Notes under the pieces: generated by a model | Told to the model about the DNA's origin: nothing | The model's database searches: none | Seen by the model: only the letters and a program-made list of their open reading frames with translations | Program-made: the position numbers and the translations under genes | DNA from: Orbaceae bacterium lpD02 | GTDB taxonomy: Bacteria > Pseudomonadota > Gammaproteobacteria > Enterobacterales > Orbaceae | DNA length: 64,000 nucleotides | Direction: 5' to 3' | NCBI GenBank assembly: GCA_036251875.1 | Contig: CP133960.1 | Coordinates: 558,001-622,000, forward strand | Shown: positions 46,773 to 56,837 of the stretch, in pieces | How positions within the stretch are numbered: the stretch's first letter is position 1 | Layout of the letters: each line of letters opens with the position of its first letter

Positions 46773-48014
46773 ATGCAATCTATAATGCAACAGTTACAAC
46801 AACGTTTTTTTCGCTATGTCGCCATAACCTCGCAAAGTTGTGCGGCTAATTCAACCGTCCCAAGCACGGAAGGACAGCGTACATTGGCTAAATGCCTTGC
46901 TAGCGAACTAACTGATATGGGAATAGCCGATGTTCATCTTGATGAACACAGTGTATTAACCGCCCACTTTAAAGGTAACAACCCTAAGGCGGCAAAAATT
47001 GGTTTTGTCGCGCATTTAGATACGGTTGATGTTGGGTTATCACCTGATATTAAGCCGCAAGTTAAACACTTTAGTGGCGAAAATATTTGCCTTAATAGCG
47101 AACAAAATATTTGGTTTAATGTCGAAGAGCATCCAGAAATTAAGGCCTATGTAGGCGATGACATTATTTTTAGCGATGGTACTAGCGTACTTGGGGCAGA
47201 TAATAAAGCCGCAATCACGGTATTAATGACTTTGATGCAACATGTTTCAACTAACCCGGATAACTACGGCGATATTTATGTCGCGTTTGTTCCTGATGAG
47301 GAAATTGGTTTACGCGGCGCTAAAGTGATGGATTTAACTCGCTTTCCTGTCGATTTTGCCTATACGATAGACTGCTGTCAATTAGGTGAAGTGGTTTATG
47401 AAACATTTAATGCCGCCTCAGTAAGCATTAATATCAAAGGCATAACCGCGCACCCAATGTCAGCTAAAAATGTGTTAGTTAACCCGATTCGGGTTGCTCA
47501 TGATATTATTGGTTGCTTTGACCGACAAGATACGCCAGAACATACTGAAGGCCGTGAAGGTTATTTTTATGTAACCGATTTACATGCCAATCCTGATTCA
47601 GCTGAAATTAAGTTAGCAATTCGCGATTTTGATAAAAACAGCTACGAAGCAAGGAAGCGCTATATTGGGGAAGTTGTGCAGCTGATTGCGGCACGTCACC
47701 CTAAGGCTAAAATAGACTATCAAGTAACCGATGTTTACAGTAATATTCACGACTCTTTAGGTCAAGATAAAACGGCCATTAATCTGATTTTTACCGCCAT
47801 GAAATCATTATCAATCGAGCCGAAAGTTATTGCTATGCGAGGTGGAACAGATGGTTCAGCCCTATCCGCTCGAGGAATTTTTACGCCTAATTATTTTACT
47901 GGCGCGCATAATTTTCACTCTTATTTTGAATTTTTGCCAATGCAGTCTTTTCTTAAAAGCTATCAGTTAACGGATCTTATCTGTCAACTGGTGGTAACAG
48001 ACAGTCAAAATTAG
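46773..48014 (+). CDS. pepT: Peptidase T (tripeptide aminopeptidase)
   Basis: A 413-residue cytoplasmic M20 zinc peptidase that removes N-terminal residues from tripeptides. Zinc ligands and catalytic residues are readable: H81 and D83 (AHLDTVD), D143 (LGADNKAAI) and E176/E177 (VPDEEIGLRGA); GGTDGSALSARGI and NFHSYFEF close the site. The ATG at 46773 has GAGG 6 nt before it; the frame open further upstream overlaps abgT and is not a start. Length matches E. coli PepT (408). Operon with abgT. Confidence 0.94.
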   Translation: MQSIMQQLQQRFFRYVAITSQSCAANSTVPSTEGQRTLAKCLASELTDMGIADVHLDEHSVLTAHFKGNNPKAAKIGFVAHLDTVDVGLSPDIKPQVKHFSGENICLNSEQNIWFNVEEHPEIKAYVGDDIIFSDGTSVLGADNKAAITVLMTLMQHVSTNPDNYGDIYVAFVPDEEIGLRGAKVMDLTRFPVDFAYTIDCCQLGEVVYETFNAASVSINIKGITAHPMSAKNVLVNPIRVAHDIIGCFDRQDTPEHTEGREGYFYVTDLHANPDSAEIKLAIRDFDKNSYEARKRYIGEVVQLIAARHPKAKIDYQVTDVYSNIHDSLGQDKTAINLIFTAMKSLSIEPKVIAMRGGTDGSALSARGIFTPNYFTGAHNFHSYFEFLPMQSFLKSYQLTDLICQLVVTDSQN

Positions 48015-48041
48015 GTTTTTATTGTCTTATTTTATATGCGA

Positions 48042-48075
48042 ATAAAGCCACGTTATGTGGCTTTATATTTTTTGA
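48042..48075 (+). terminator. Intrinsic terminator of abgT-pepT
   Basis: A 10-bp stem ATAAAGCCAC / GTGGCTTTAT with a 5-nt loop followed by ATATTTTTT. It lies between convergent pepT and the alcohol dehydrogenase and could also serve the latter. Confidence 0.85.
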
Positions 48076-48095
48076 TGCGCATGTATCGCGGAAGG

Positions 48096-49154
48096 CTATT
48101 TATCTTTTTTTAAGGATGCCATATCAATAACAAAACGATATTTGACATCACTTTTGAGCATCCGTTCATACGCTTTATCGATATATTGAATGTCGATCAT
48201 TTCCACATCTGAGGTAATATTATGCTTAGCACAGAAATCAAGCATTTGTTGCGTTTCGGCGATGCCACCAATGAGAGAGCCGGCTATCGATTTTCGTCCC
48301 ATAACTAATGGCGCGGTATTTAAAAATGGGTCTAAATCACCTAAATAACCCACTAAAACTATGGTGCCATTAAGTGCTAGTGTTGGAATGTAAGGATTTA
48401 AGTCATGAATGCTCGGTACCGTATCAATGATTAAGTCGAACTGATTATGAACCGATGCCATTTGCTTGTCATCTGTTGATAGTACGATATGGTCAGCCCC
48501 TAAACGAATAGCATCTTGCTCTTTACCTTTAGAGCGTGTAAACAGCGTCACCTCGGCGCCAAGACCTTTAGCTAATTTAATCGCCATATGACCTAGTCCG
48601 CCTAAACCCACCACCGCAACACGACTATTTTTAGTCACATTCCAGTGCTTTAATGGCGACCACGTCGTTATCCCTGCACACAGTAGCGGTGCCGCGCTTT
48701 TTAGATCCATGTTGTGCGGTATTTTTAAGACAAACTTTTCCGCCGCAACGATACTGTCAGAATATCCGCCAAATGTTGGCATATGGTCATGGCGATCAAG
48801 ACTATTGTAAGTTAAGGTACTGCCTTCCTCACAGTATTGCTCAAGTCCATGGTGACAAGGTTCACAGTGCTGGCAAGAGTCGACCATACAGCCGACGCCC
48901 ACTAAGTCGCCCGGCTTAAACTTTGTGACTTTATTACCAACCTGAGTCACTCGACCTATAATTTCATGCCCTGGGACGACGGGATAGTGAGTTTTCCAAT
49001 CGCCATACACATGGTGCAAATCAGAGTGGCAAACACCACAATAAAGTATTTCAATTACGACATCATCAACGCGAGGATCTCTACGATCAAAATGATAAGG
49101 CGCCAATTTTGCTTTTGCTTGCTGTGCGCTATAGCCAAGTACTTTTATTGTCAT
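48096..49154 (-). CDS. Zinc-dependent alcohol/aldehyde dehydrogenase, YahK-like
   Basis: A 352-residue cytoplasmic MDR-family oxidoreductase. Catalytic zinc ligands are C42 (GVCHSDLHH), H63 and E64 (PGHEIIG) and the Cys in LLCAGITTW; structural zinc cysteines are C94, C97, C100 and C108. The NADP-binding loop is VGLGGLGHMAIK. It resembles E. coli YahK, an NADP-dependent aldehyde reductase with broad specificity, along the whole length including the C-terminal DVKYRFVIDM. Single gene; the 258-bp gap upstream holds its promoter and a hairpin behind ndh. Confidence 0.9.
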   Translation of the reverse strand: MTIKVLGYSAQQAKAKLAPYHFDRRDPRVDDVVIEILYCGVCHSDLHHVYGDWKTHYPVVPGHEIIGRVTQVGNKVTKFKPGDLVGVGCMVDSCQHCEPCHHGLEQYCEEGSTLTYNSLDRHDHMPTFGGYSDSIVAAEKFVLKIPHNMDLKSAAPLLCAGITTWSPLKHWNVTKNSRVAVVGLGGLGHMAIKLAKGLGAEVTLFTRSKGKEQDAIRLGADHIVLSTDDKQMASVHNQFDLIIDTVPSIHDLNPYIPTLALNGTIVLVGYLGDLDPFLNTAPLVMGRKSIAGSLIGGIAETQQMLDFCAKHNITSDVEMIDIQYIDKAYERMLKSDVKYRFVIDMASLKKDK

Positions 49155-49341
49155 TTCTATTCTCCCATCTGGATTAGTGCTAATTTGATAGCCAATAGTT
49201 AATAAAATTTAGGGTTCAAAACTGAAACTATTTTTATGTACAATTGTGATACTAGCGGTTAACAGTCTATACCTAATAGTGAGGATAAAATAGCGATAAT
49301 TATGGCTTTTACTTAATTTGCGCTATGGATAGTTGAGGAAC

Positions 49342-49375
49342 AATCAAGAGAATAATATGTATTATTCTCTTGATT
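49342..49375 (-). terminator. Perfect 15-bp hairpin behind ndh
   Basis: AATCAAGAGAATAAT / ATTATTCTCTTGATT with a 4-nt loop, about 40 nt after the ndh stop. No T run follows on the leftward strand, so it may be a Rho-type or stability element. Confidence 0.5.
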
Positions 49376-49412
49376 TAAGTGGTCGGTCAAAGTGTAGCTA
49401 CTTAATTAGTCA

Positions 49413-50711
49413 CTATTTATCACCACTGAGTGTTGATTTAGTTTTATTTACCACTCGAGCCGCTAAAGTAAAGCGTATTGTTCGGCAAATACCTAATAAC
49501 GATGCTAAATGCATACGGTATAAAACTCGGTGAATTAATAGTGCAAAAGCACCTTTGGCATGAAAACCTTTAGAGCCAATCATGGATACCACACCTTGCG
49601 CCGTATCATGTAACGAGATGATAATGCCCTTATCGTTATACTTGAATTTTTTCATTGGTAAATCATTCATCGATTTTTCAATGTTATAAGCACAAACCGG
49701 AACCATTTGGTGAGCTGCTTGCGCCGTTGGTGAAACGAGCTTACCGTTATCCTGCATACATGACGAACAATCACCAATAACAAAAATAGCATCATCGCGT
49801 GAAGTTTGTAAGGTCGTTTTCACCACTAATTGATTATTACGGTTAGTTTCAAGCCCGGCAATATTATTAAGGAAATCAGGTGCCTTAACACCCGCTGCCC
49901 AAACAATAATATCCGCAGCAATCGTTTGCTCGTCTTTAGTGTAAAGCCCTTGGTTATCTGCTTTAACGATCATAGTTTTGGTTAAAACTTTTACACCCAT
50001 ATTTTGTAAGGTTTTTGTGATCCCTAATGAGACTTTTTCCGGTAGCGTAGGTAAAATACGGTCAGCCGCTTCAACTAAGCTAATGTCTAACATTTGCTCG
50101 CCTAAATTAGGGTAACCACTGGTTTTTAGTGTATTAACCATGTTAGGTAATTCAGATGCTAATTCAATCCCTGTTGCTCCGCCGCCCACAATCGCCACTT
50201 TAATTGGCTTTTGTGTTGTTGCATTATTGGCATCCATATCAAAGCGAATAAATGTCGATAAGAGTGTTTTACGTAATTCAATAGCACTTTTTTGATCGTC
50301 AAGGAAAATAGCATGCTCTTTAACACCTGGCGTACCAAAATCATTTGCCGTACAGCCAATGGCAACGACTAAAATATCATAATTAATTGTAACTTCGGTA
50401 TCGCTATAACCAAGTGCCACACGATTTGCATCGGTTATCACAATATGTTTATTATCGCGGTCAATATTAATTAATTTACCTTGTTGGAACGAAAAATGGT
50501 GACGCTTGGATTGAGAAAGGTAACTAATGTGATCAGTTTGATCATTCAATGCACCGGTAGCAATTTCATGTAGCAACGGTTTCCAAAGATGTTCAGTATT
50601 TTGATCGATAAGTATGATTTCCGCCCTTTTCTTGCGACCGAGTTTATTTCCTAATTTAGTCACAAGCTCTAAACCGCCAGCACCTCCGCCGACAACAATA
50701 ATTCTTTTCAC
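49413..50711 (-). CDS. ndh: Type II NADH:quinone dehydrogenase
   Basis: A 432-residue FAD enzyme peripherally bound to the inner membrane that passes electrons from NADH to quinones without pumping protons. Two Rossmann motifs are visible: FAD-binding IIVVGGGAGGLELV (residues 4-17) and NADH-binding VAIVGGGATGIELASE; FVIGDCSSC is the second FAD contact. The C-terminal amphipathic region (FALLIHRVLYRMHLASLLG) provides membrane attachment. It is divergent from menA with a 188-bp gap, linking an NADH entry point with menaquinone supply. Confidence 0.94.
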   Translation of the reverse strand: MKRIIVVGGGAGGLELVTKLGNKLGRKKRAEIILIDQNTEHLWKPLLHEIATGALNDQTDHISYLSQSKRHHFSFQQGKLINIDRDNKHIVITDANRVALGYSDTEVTINYDILVVAIGCTANDFGTPGVKEHAIFLDDQKSAIELRKTLLSTFIRFDMDANNATTQKPIKVAIVGGGATGIELASELPNMVNTLKTSGYPNLGEQMLDISLVEAADRILPTLPEKVSLGITKTLQNMGVKVLTKTMIVKADNQGLYTKDEQTIAADIIVWAAGVKAPDFLNNIAGLETNRNNQLVVKTTLQTSRDDAIFVIGDCSSCMQDNGKLVSPTAQAAHQMVPVCAYNIEKSMNDLPMKKFKYNDKGIIISLHDTAQGVVSMIGSKGFHAKGAFALLIHRVLYRMHLASLLGICRTIRFTLAARVVNKTKSTLSGDK

Positions 50712-50899
50712 TGCATATTACCTTTTGATAAGTTATTTTAAACAATTATAATGATGAACAAACGGCTATTATAATACAGCTATGATATTTTTAAAAAAAC
50801 TATCGTACTAAATAGCATTTTTTCTTCCAAAAATCGTGAATAATATAAGGATTACTGATATTATTCGCCCATAGCTTGACGATATATCATATAAAACTA

Positions 50900-51802
50900 A
50901 TGAAAATAAAACTAATTCCATGGATTGATAGCTTCCGTTTAAAAACCTTACCTCTCGCGTTATCAGCCATTTTAGTCGGTAATGCATTAGCTTACTGGCA
51001 ACAGCAATTTAATATTTGGGTTTTGTCACTCACGCTTATTACCGCAGCACTATTGCAAGTGTTGTCCAATTTAGCCAATGATTATGGTGATGCGATTAAA
51101 GGTGCGGATAAAATCGATCGCATGGGCCCATTACGTGGCATTCAGCAAGGCTTAATAACCCTTAAACAGTTACGAATGGCGTTATTGATAAATGTTGCAT
51201 TGTGCCTTGCGAGTGGATGCGCTTTACTGATTCTGGCCTGTGACACTTATGCTGAATTTGGCCAATTCATCTTGCTTGGGCTACTATCGATAGTTGCCGC
51301 CATGACTTACACCATAGGAAAAAAGCCCTATGGTTATATTGGCTTAGGTGATGTATCTGTGCTGGTTTTTTTTGGCTTAGTCAGCATTTTAGGTAGTTAT
51401 TATCTGCAAACTAAACAATTACCGTTATTTTTAATGTATCCCGCCATCGGATGCGGGCTATTATCCGTTGCGGTACTTAATATTAATAATTTACGTGATA
51501 TAAAAAGTGATAAGTTACATAATAAGCGTACTTTTATTGTGTTAATTGGTGAAAAAGCCGGTTGCTATTACCATGCCGCACTACTCATTTTAGCTTTTTT
51601 ATTATTAGCACATTTTTCTTTCTATTATTTACACACAATCTGGAGCTATCTGTTTTTATTAGCAACCCCACTGGTGTATCAACAAATATATAGTGTATTT
51701 AAATTTCACTCGACAAAGGCAATGGCCCCTTTGTTATTTGCCATGGTCAAACTGGCGATGCTAACAAATATACTTTACTGCCTTGGCATCATCCTGAGCT
51801 AA
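50900..51802 (+). CDS. menA: 1,4-dihydroxy-2-naphthoate prenyltransferase
   Basis: A 300-residue inner-membrane UbiA-family enzyme that attaches the polyprenyl chain to 1,4-dihydroxy-2-naphthoate in menaquinone synthesis. The aspartate-rich motif NLANDYGDAIKGAD and the second NNLRDIKSDKLHNKRT are diagnostic, with eight to nine helices. I prefer the ATG at 50900, where the protein starts like MenA (IPWIDSFRLKTLPLALSAI); a TTG eight codons upstream is also open. No good ribosome site is visible. Menaquinone would feed the DMSO-reductase-type enzymes encoded next. Confidence 0.92.
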   Translation: MKIKLIPWIDSFRLKTLPLALSAILVGNALAYWQQQFNIWVLSLTLITAALLQVLSNLANDYGDAIKGADKIDRMGPLRGIQQGLITLKQLRMALLINVALCLASGCALLILACDTYAEFGQFILLGLLSIVAAMTYTIGKKPYGYIGLGDVSVLVFFGLVSILGSYYLQTKQLPLFLMYPAIGCGLLSVAVLNINNLRDIKSDKLHNKRTFIVLIGEKAGCYYHAALLILAFLLLAHFSFYYLHTIWSYLFLLATPLVYQQIYSVFKFHSTKAMAPLLFAMVKLAMLTNILYCLGIILS

Positions 51803-51977
51803 ATTAAACACCTCTATCATAAAATTAACTGCATACAAATAAGTGTTCAGACAAAATACAAATGATAATTGTTTTTATTAAATGAAATAATTTCAATTAT
51901 TTAACTTTTTTATTTTATCTAATAAGATTTAGGTTTATCATAGGTGGATCTCCACAAAAATAACAGGGATATACTTT

Positions 51978-54437
51978 ATGGATAATACAAATAAACCTAA
52001 AAATTTTAGTCGGCGCAACTTTTTGCAAAAATCACTTTTAGTCGGTGGCGCCGCCGCATTAATGAATAAATTTAGCCTGCCTCTGGCTTATGGCCAAACC
52101 GAATCAACATCAATAACCCCATTTGCGGGAGAAAACCAAGAGGCAATTAGTTATAGCGCCTGCCTAGTCAACTGCGGTAGTCGATGTCCGTTAAAAGTGC
52201 ACGTCAAAAACGACATTATCACTAAAATTTCATCGGAAGATGGGATCAATGATCCGGTTTTTGGTCAGCACCAAATTCGCCCTTGTTTACGAGGACGCTC
52301 CGTTCGCTGGCGAACTTATAATCCTGAACGATTAAAATACCCAATGCTACGAATTGGTAAACGTGGCGAAGGTAAATTTAAACGAATTTCATGGGATGAA
52401 GCAACTGATATTTTAGCAGGAAAACTAAGACATACCATTGACACCTATGGCAATGAAGCAATCTTTTACCAATATGGCTCAGGAACCATTGGTTCTAACC
52501 TTAGCGGTCGTAATATGAGCAAACGACTGCTTAATACGTTAGGGGGATTTCTTGATTATCACGGTACGTATTCTGATGCTCAAATCATGACGATCCAACC
52601 TTATTTATTTGGACCAACCGATAATAACTATGGTACACAGTTACAAACACTTTTTGATCAAATTAAGCATTCTGATTTAGTGGTGATGTTCGGACAAAAT
52701 ATTGCTGAAACGCGGATGTCTGGCGGTGGGCAAGTCACTGAGCTCTATCATGCATTAGCTGAGAGTAACGCTAAAGTCATTATTATTGATCCTAGATGTA
52801 ATGATAGTGTTGTTGCTTATAATGCTGACTGGATCCCAATTCGTCCGGGGACCGATGCAGCGCTTGTTGCGGCAATAGGTTATACATTAATAGAAGCCAA
52901 TTTAATTAATGAAGAGATGTTGGCTAAATATTGTGTCGGTTGGGATGCGAAAAGCTTGCCCGACGATGCTCCAGACCATAGCGACTATAAATCGTATATT
53001 TTGGGTTTAGGTGAAGATAAGGTCGCTAAAACGCCTGAATGGGCTGAACAATTAACTGGTATTTCAGCACAAAAAATACGCGAACTAGCACTCGAAATTG
53101 TTAATGCCAAAGCGGCGTGGATTTCGCAAGGCTGGGGAGTGCAACGCACGCAAACTGGCGAACATGCCGCGCGAGCTATTATGGCTTTACCGATTATGAC
53201 TGGGCATTTTGGCCGTCAGGGTACCAATATTGGTACATGGGGTGGCAGTGTCACTTATCCTGTTGCGGGTATGCCGATGTTACAAAATCCGGTAAAAGTA
53301 ACTATTCCCGTTTTTATGTGGACCAAAGCGATTGAAGATGGTGAAAACCTAACCGCCAAAAATGCCTTTATTAAGGGCAAAGACAAGCTTGATGTCGGTA
53401 TTAAATTTTTATGGAATTACGCCAGTAATGTCATCGGTAATCAGCATGCTGATCTTAATAAAACTCACCAAATTTTGGCTGATGAATCAAAATGTGAATT
53501 TATTCTCGTCTGGGATACTCATATGACCGCATCGGCTAAATATGCCGATTTATTGCTACCTGATGTTTCGGGAGTTGAAACGAGTGATTTAATTAATAAC
53601 TCCTATCAATCAGGCGCTTATAACTATTTAATTCGTATGCAGCCAGCCATTAAACCACTATGGGAAAATCGCGTCACTTATGATGTGCTTTGTGATGTTG
53701 CCGAAAAATTAAAGGTAAAAGAGGTGTTTACTGAAGGCAGAAGCTACGCTGATTGGATTGAGCTATGCTATGAAAGAACGCGAGCGGCTAACCCTAATTT
53801 GCCGACCTTTGCGCAGACAGATGGTAAAGGTGTTATTGACCGTAATCTCGCCGATAGTGATAAGCATATTGCCTTAAAAGGTTTTCGTGATGACCCAATT
53901 GGTCAGCCACTTAATACCCCATCGGGTAAGATCGAACTCTATTCCCAAACACTAGCGAATATTGCTAACGAATGGCAACTTGATGAAAAAGATAAACTCT
54001 ACCCTATTCCCGCTTATTTGCCGGCAATTGAAGGGGTTGAAGATCATGAAGGGCTCGAAAAATATCCATTACAACTTACCGGTTATCACACTAAAGGGCA
54101 CTGCCATTCAAGTTATGCCAACTTACCGCAACTAAAAGAAGCATCAACTGATGCTGTTTGGATCAATCCAATCGACGCTGATAAACGCCAGATTAAGCAT
54201 GGTCAATTAGTCGAAATCTATAACGACCGAGGAAGAATGTACCTTCCCGCTAAAGTCACGCCAAGGATAATACCGGGAGTGTTGGCGATTCCGCAAGGCG
54301 CTTGGGCAAAAACCAATAAAGATGGCGTAGATATAGGTGGATGTATAAACCGCTTAACATCGCAGCGGCCAACGGTTCTTGCTAAAGGAAATCCGCAACA
54401 TACTAATTTAGTCGACGTAAAATTACTATCCCTATAA
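51978..54437 (+). CDS. dmsA: DMSO reductase-type catalytic subunit A (first copy)
   Basis: An 819-residue molybdopterin (bis-MGD) oxidoreductase exported by the Tat pathway: the twin-arginine signal SRRNFLQKSLLVGGAA spans 11-26. C62, C66, C70 and C103 (ACLVNCGSRC ... RPCLRGR) bind a [4Fe-4S] cluster. The family (DmsA/YnfE/YnfF) reduces DMSO, N-oxides or selenate; which substrate applies cannot be read. It is first in dmsA-dmsB-dmsC, 19 nt before dmsB. A close paralogue lies 2.4 kb downstream; the two share also the bases just before the ATG (CCACAAAAAT...AGGG). Confidence 0.93.
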   Translation: MDNTNKPKNFSRRNFLQKSLLVGGAAALMNKFSLPLAYGQTESTSITPFAGENQEAISYSACLVNCGSRCPLKVHVKNDIITKISSEDGINDPVFGQHQIRPCLRGRSVRWRTYNPERLKYPMLRIGKRGEGKFKRISWDEATDILAGKLRHTIDTYGNEAIFYQYGSGTIGSNLSGRNMSKRLLNTLGGFLDYHGTYSDAQIMTIQPYLFGPTDNNYGTQLQTLFDQIKHSDLVVMFGQNIAETRMSGGGQVTELYHALAESNAKVIIIDPRCNDSVVAYNADWIPIRPGTDAALVAAIGYTLIEANLINEEMLAKYCVGWDAKSLPDDAPDHSDYKSYILGLGEDKVAKTPEWAEQLTGISAQKIRELALEIVNAKAAWISQGWGVQRTQTGEHAARAIMALPIMTGHFGRQGTNIGTWGGSVTYPVAGMPMLQNPVKVTIPVFMWTKAIEDGENLTAKNAFIKGKDKLDVGIKFLWNYASNVIGNQHADLNKTHQILADESKCEFILVWDTHMTASAKYADLLLPDVSGVETSDLINNSYQSGAYNYLIRMQPAIKPLWENRVTYDVLCDVAEKLKVKEVFTEGRSYADWIELCYERTRAANPNLPTFAQTDGKGVIDRNLADSDKHIALKGFRDDPIGQPLNTPSGKIELYSQTLANIANEWQLDEKDKLYPIPAYLPAIEGVEDHEGLEKYPLQLTGYHTKGHCHSSYANLPQLKEASTDAVWINPIDADKRQIKHGQLVEIYNDRGRMYLPAKVTPRIIPGVLAIPQGAWAKTNKDGVDIGGCINRLTSQRPTVLAKGNPQHTNLVDVKLLSL

Positions 54438-54456
54438 AAAAGAGGCGTAAAAGAAT

Positions 54457-55071
54457 ATGCAATACGGTTTTTATATTAATTCCGCTAAATGTACTGGCTG
54501 CAAAACCTGCCAAGTAAGCTGTAAAGATGAAAAAGATACCAATATCGGCACTAAATTTCGTCGAGTATACGAGTATGGCGGCGGCAACTGGCAACAAACG
54601 AGTGGCTTATGGCAGAATAACACTTTCGTCTACTATTTATCCATTGCCTGTAACCATTGTGAAGAACCGACCTGTGTGCACGGTTGCCCTACGGGAGCGA
54701 TGCATAAAAGGAAAGAAGACGGTCTCGTGGTTGTTGACCAAGATACCTGCGTGGGGTGTCGATATTGTGAAATGCGCTGCCCGTATGGTGCCCCGCAATT
54801 TGATCAGCAAAAACGAGTCATGTCGAAATGTGATGGTTGTTATGAGCGGGTCAGTGAAGGGTTAAAGCCCGTTTGTGTCGGCTCTTGTCCACAGCATGCA
54901 CTTGAGTTTGATGATATAACGATATTACGCGAAAAATACGGTAATGAACGTGATATTGCACCGTTGCCACAATCGTCATTAACCAAGCCAAACATTGTAA
55001 TCAATACTCACGCACATGCGAAGCGATCGGGCGATACTATTGGCTGTATACTCAATCCTGAGGAAGTATAA
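54457..55071 (+). CDS. dmsB: DMSO reductase iron-sulfur subunit B
   Basis: A 204-residue four-cluster ferredoxin that carries electrons from the membrane subunit to DmsA. The four cysteine groups are visible in order: CTGCKTCQVSC, CNHCEEPTCVHGCP, CVGCRYCEMRCP and CDGCYERV...CVGSCP. It has no signal peptide and is expected to be exported with DmsA as a complex. It ends 2 nt before dmsC. Confidence 0.95.
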   Translation: MQYGFYINSAKCTGCKTCQVSCKDEKDTNIGTKFRRVYEYGGGNWQQTSGLWQNNTFVYYLSIACNHCEEPTCVHGCPTGAMHKRKEDGLVVVDQDTCVGCRYCEMRCPYGAPQFDQQKRVMSKCDGCYERVSEGLKPVCVGSCPQHALEFDDITILREKYGNERDIAPLPQSSLTKPNIVINTHAHAKRSGDTIGCILNPEEV

Positions 55072-55073
55072 TT

Positions 55074-55910
55074 ATGCATGAATTACCCTTAGTTTTTTTT
55101 ACTGTGCTAGGCCAAATGGGCGCTGGTGCAGTATTTATTTCAGCGCTTTATTCTTTAACCAGTCGAGTGCAAAATACGGTTAAAATTGAGCGAATAAACA
55201 TTGCCGCATTAGTGGTTATGGCTGTGGCAATGGGTATTGCCTCACTGCACTTAGGTCATCCGCTACGTGCTTTAAATGTCATTTTTGGGATTGGCCGATC
55301 GCCAATGAGTAATGAAATTTTTACTTTTGGCATACTCTTTGGCATTACTTTCGTCAGTGTTTTGCTCGCCTATTTTACTCAGCCGAATAAAGGCTCTAAA
55401 CTGGCACTGGTAAAAACATTAGCCAATCGAATCAATACGATCCCGAGGATTAATACCATTATCGCGCTCCTGCTTATTATTGTTAGCCTATTTTTTGTCT
55501 GGACAATAGTGGCAACCTATATGATCCCAACGGTTCAAAATTGGGATACGGGTTATACAGCACTACAAATGTACACGGCAATGCTAATACTTGGTGGTAT
55601 TTTAGCGGCCACGTTTGGTCTGCGCCGCGCTGGATTAGCACTATTTATTATTGGCGCGCTAATTGTGTTAGCAACAAAACTCCCTTACATTCGTTTTTTA
55701 AGTCAACATACCCTTGAGCTAGTTCAAGCACAGTATTATTGGTGGTTATTGCAGTGTGGACTCCTTATTTTATCGGTATTTATTGCGTTAAGAAATAGCC
55801 GTAAAAGTTGTCGTTCAACCCCGGTCTATGCTATTGCACTCTTACTCGCCTTAGTTGCTGAATTATGTGGCCGTATTGCATTTTATAATCTTTGGGCAAT
55901 CCCAATGTAA
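55074..55910 (+). CDS. dmsC: DMSO reductase membrane anchor subunit C
   Basis: A 278-residue inner-membrane protein with eight hydrophobic helices, the DmsC family. It oxidises menaquinol and anchors the A-B heterodimer; the segment MGIASLHLGHPLRALNVIFG near the second helix contains the histidines typical of quinol-site loops. It is tightly linked to dmsB and followed by a terminator-like hairpin. Confidence 0.93.
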   Translation: MHELPLVFFTVLGQMGAGAVFISALYSLTSRVQNTVKIERINIAALVVMAVAMGIASLHLGHPLRALNVIFGIGRSPMSNEIFTFGILFGITFVSVLLAYFTQPNKGSKLALVKTLANRINTIPRINTIIALLLIIVSLFFVWTIVATYMIPTVQNWDTGYTALQMYTAMLILGGILAATFGLRRAGLALFIIGALIVLATKLPYIRFLSQHTLELVQAQYYWWLLQCGLLILSVFIALRNSRKSCRSTPVYAIALLLALVAELCGRIAFYNLWAIPM

Positions 55911-55937
55911 CCCTAACCGCGGGTAAGACAGCGATAA

Positions 55938-55980
55938 TAAAAATCATAAGATAATAATATTACTTATGATTTTTATTTTT
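55938..55980 (+). terminator. Intrinsic terminator between dmsC and dmsD
   Basis: A 13-bp stem TAAAAATCATAAG / CTTATGATTTTTA with a 12-nt loop, followed by TTTTT. It should end or attenuate the dmsABC transcript before the chaperone gene. Confidence 0.75.
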
Positions 55981-56026
55981 ATCGTCTCAAATTTTACATA
56001 ATAACATTAAAATAGAATTAAATAAT

Positions 56027-56641
56027 ATGAACCAACCGTTAGACATAAGTAGTATTAATCTCGTCGCTCGCCTATTAGGCGCCTTTTTTTATTATTCACC
56101 CGATTCAGAGACATTAATAGCGCTACGCTCGGCATTAAATGACATTGAGTCATTATTTTCGTGGCATGATCCACAGTTTATCGTTAATCAACGTAATATT
56201 ATGTTAGATAGCCTGACGGATGGTGAATTACCCTATCAATACTCGGTATTATTTGAAGGACAAGGCACGATGCCCGCGCCACCATGGGGATCGGTTTATC
56301 TGGATAAAGAAAACTTATTAATGGGTGAATCAACCGAGCGCTACCGCGTGTTTCTTGCTGACCACAACATAGTGATACAGACCGGACTTAATGAACCCGA
56401 AGATCAGTTTGGTTTAATGTTAATGGCGTTAGCGCTATTGATTGAATCTGAACAATTTGATGCCGCTAAAATATTACTCAGTGAACATCTTCTGACTTGG
56501 GCACCACGTTATTTAGCCCTACTATCACAAAATGATATTAGCCCATTTTATCGAGCGCTAGCGGCTAGCGCGGAAAGCTACCTTAACCAATTAGTTGCAC
56601 AGTTACAACTTCATATGCCTTTTTATTATTTATATAAATAA
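56027..56641 (+). CDS. dmsD: Tat-proofreading chaperone DmsD (TorD family)
   Basis: A 204-residue all-helical cytoplasmic chaperone of the TorD/DmsD family, which binds the twin-arginine signal of DmsA while the cofactor is inserted. The signature region GTMPAPPWGSVYLDKENLLM (around residues 84-103) is the conserved E-x-PxxPWGSVY block. It lies between the two dmsA copies and could serve both. It is set off from dmsC by a terminator, so it may have its own weak promoter. Confidence 0.92.
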   Translation: MNQPLDISSINLVARLLGAFFYYSPDSETLIALRSALNDIESLFSWHDPQFIVNQRNIMLDSLTDGELPYQYSVLFEGQGTMPAPPWGSVYLDKENLLMGESTERYRVFLADHNIVIQTGLNEPEDQFGLMLMALALLIESEQFDAAKILLSEHLLTWAPRYLALLSQNDISPFYRALAASAESYLNQLVAQLQLHMPFYYLYK

Positions 56642-56652
56642 TTTTCTATAAA

Positions 56653-56683
56653 ATTAAATCCCATAAACGATATGGGATTTAAT
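56653..56683 (+). terminator. Terminator after dmsD
   Basis: A perfect 13-bp stem ATTAAATCCCATA / TATGGGATTTAAT with a 5-nt loop, 12 nt after the stop. Only scattered T follow. Confidence 0.65.
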
Positions 56684-56837
56684 TAGTCCTTATTGGATGA
56701 CCTTCTTTTATCACGTTTATTGCCATTAATAACTTATCTGAATTGAAATTAATTTGATTCGGCAATATTGCTATTTTATCCAATACCGTTTTAGTTTATG
56801 ATAATTTAATTCCACAAAAATTATAGGGTCATAGCGC

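Noticed and set aside
51841-51977. FNR box or Fur box before dmsA
   Set aside because: Several AT-rich near matches exist, but none has both half-sites of the FNR consensus; in this composition they are expected by chance.
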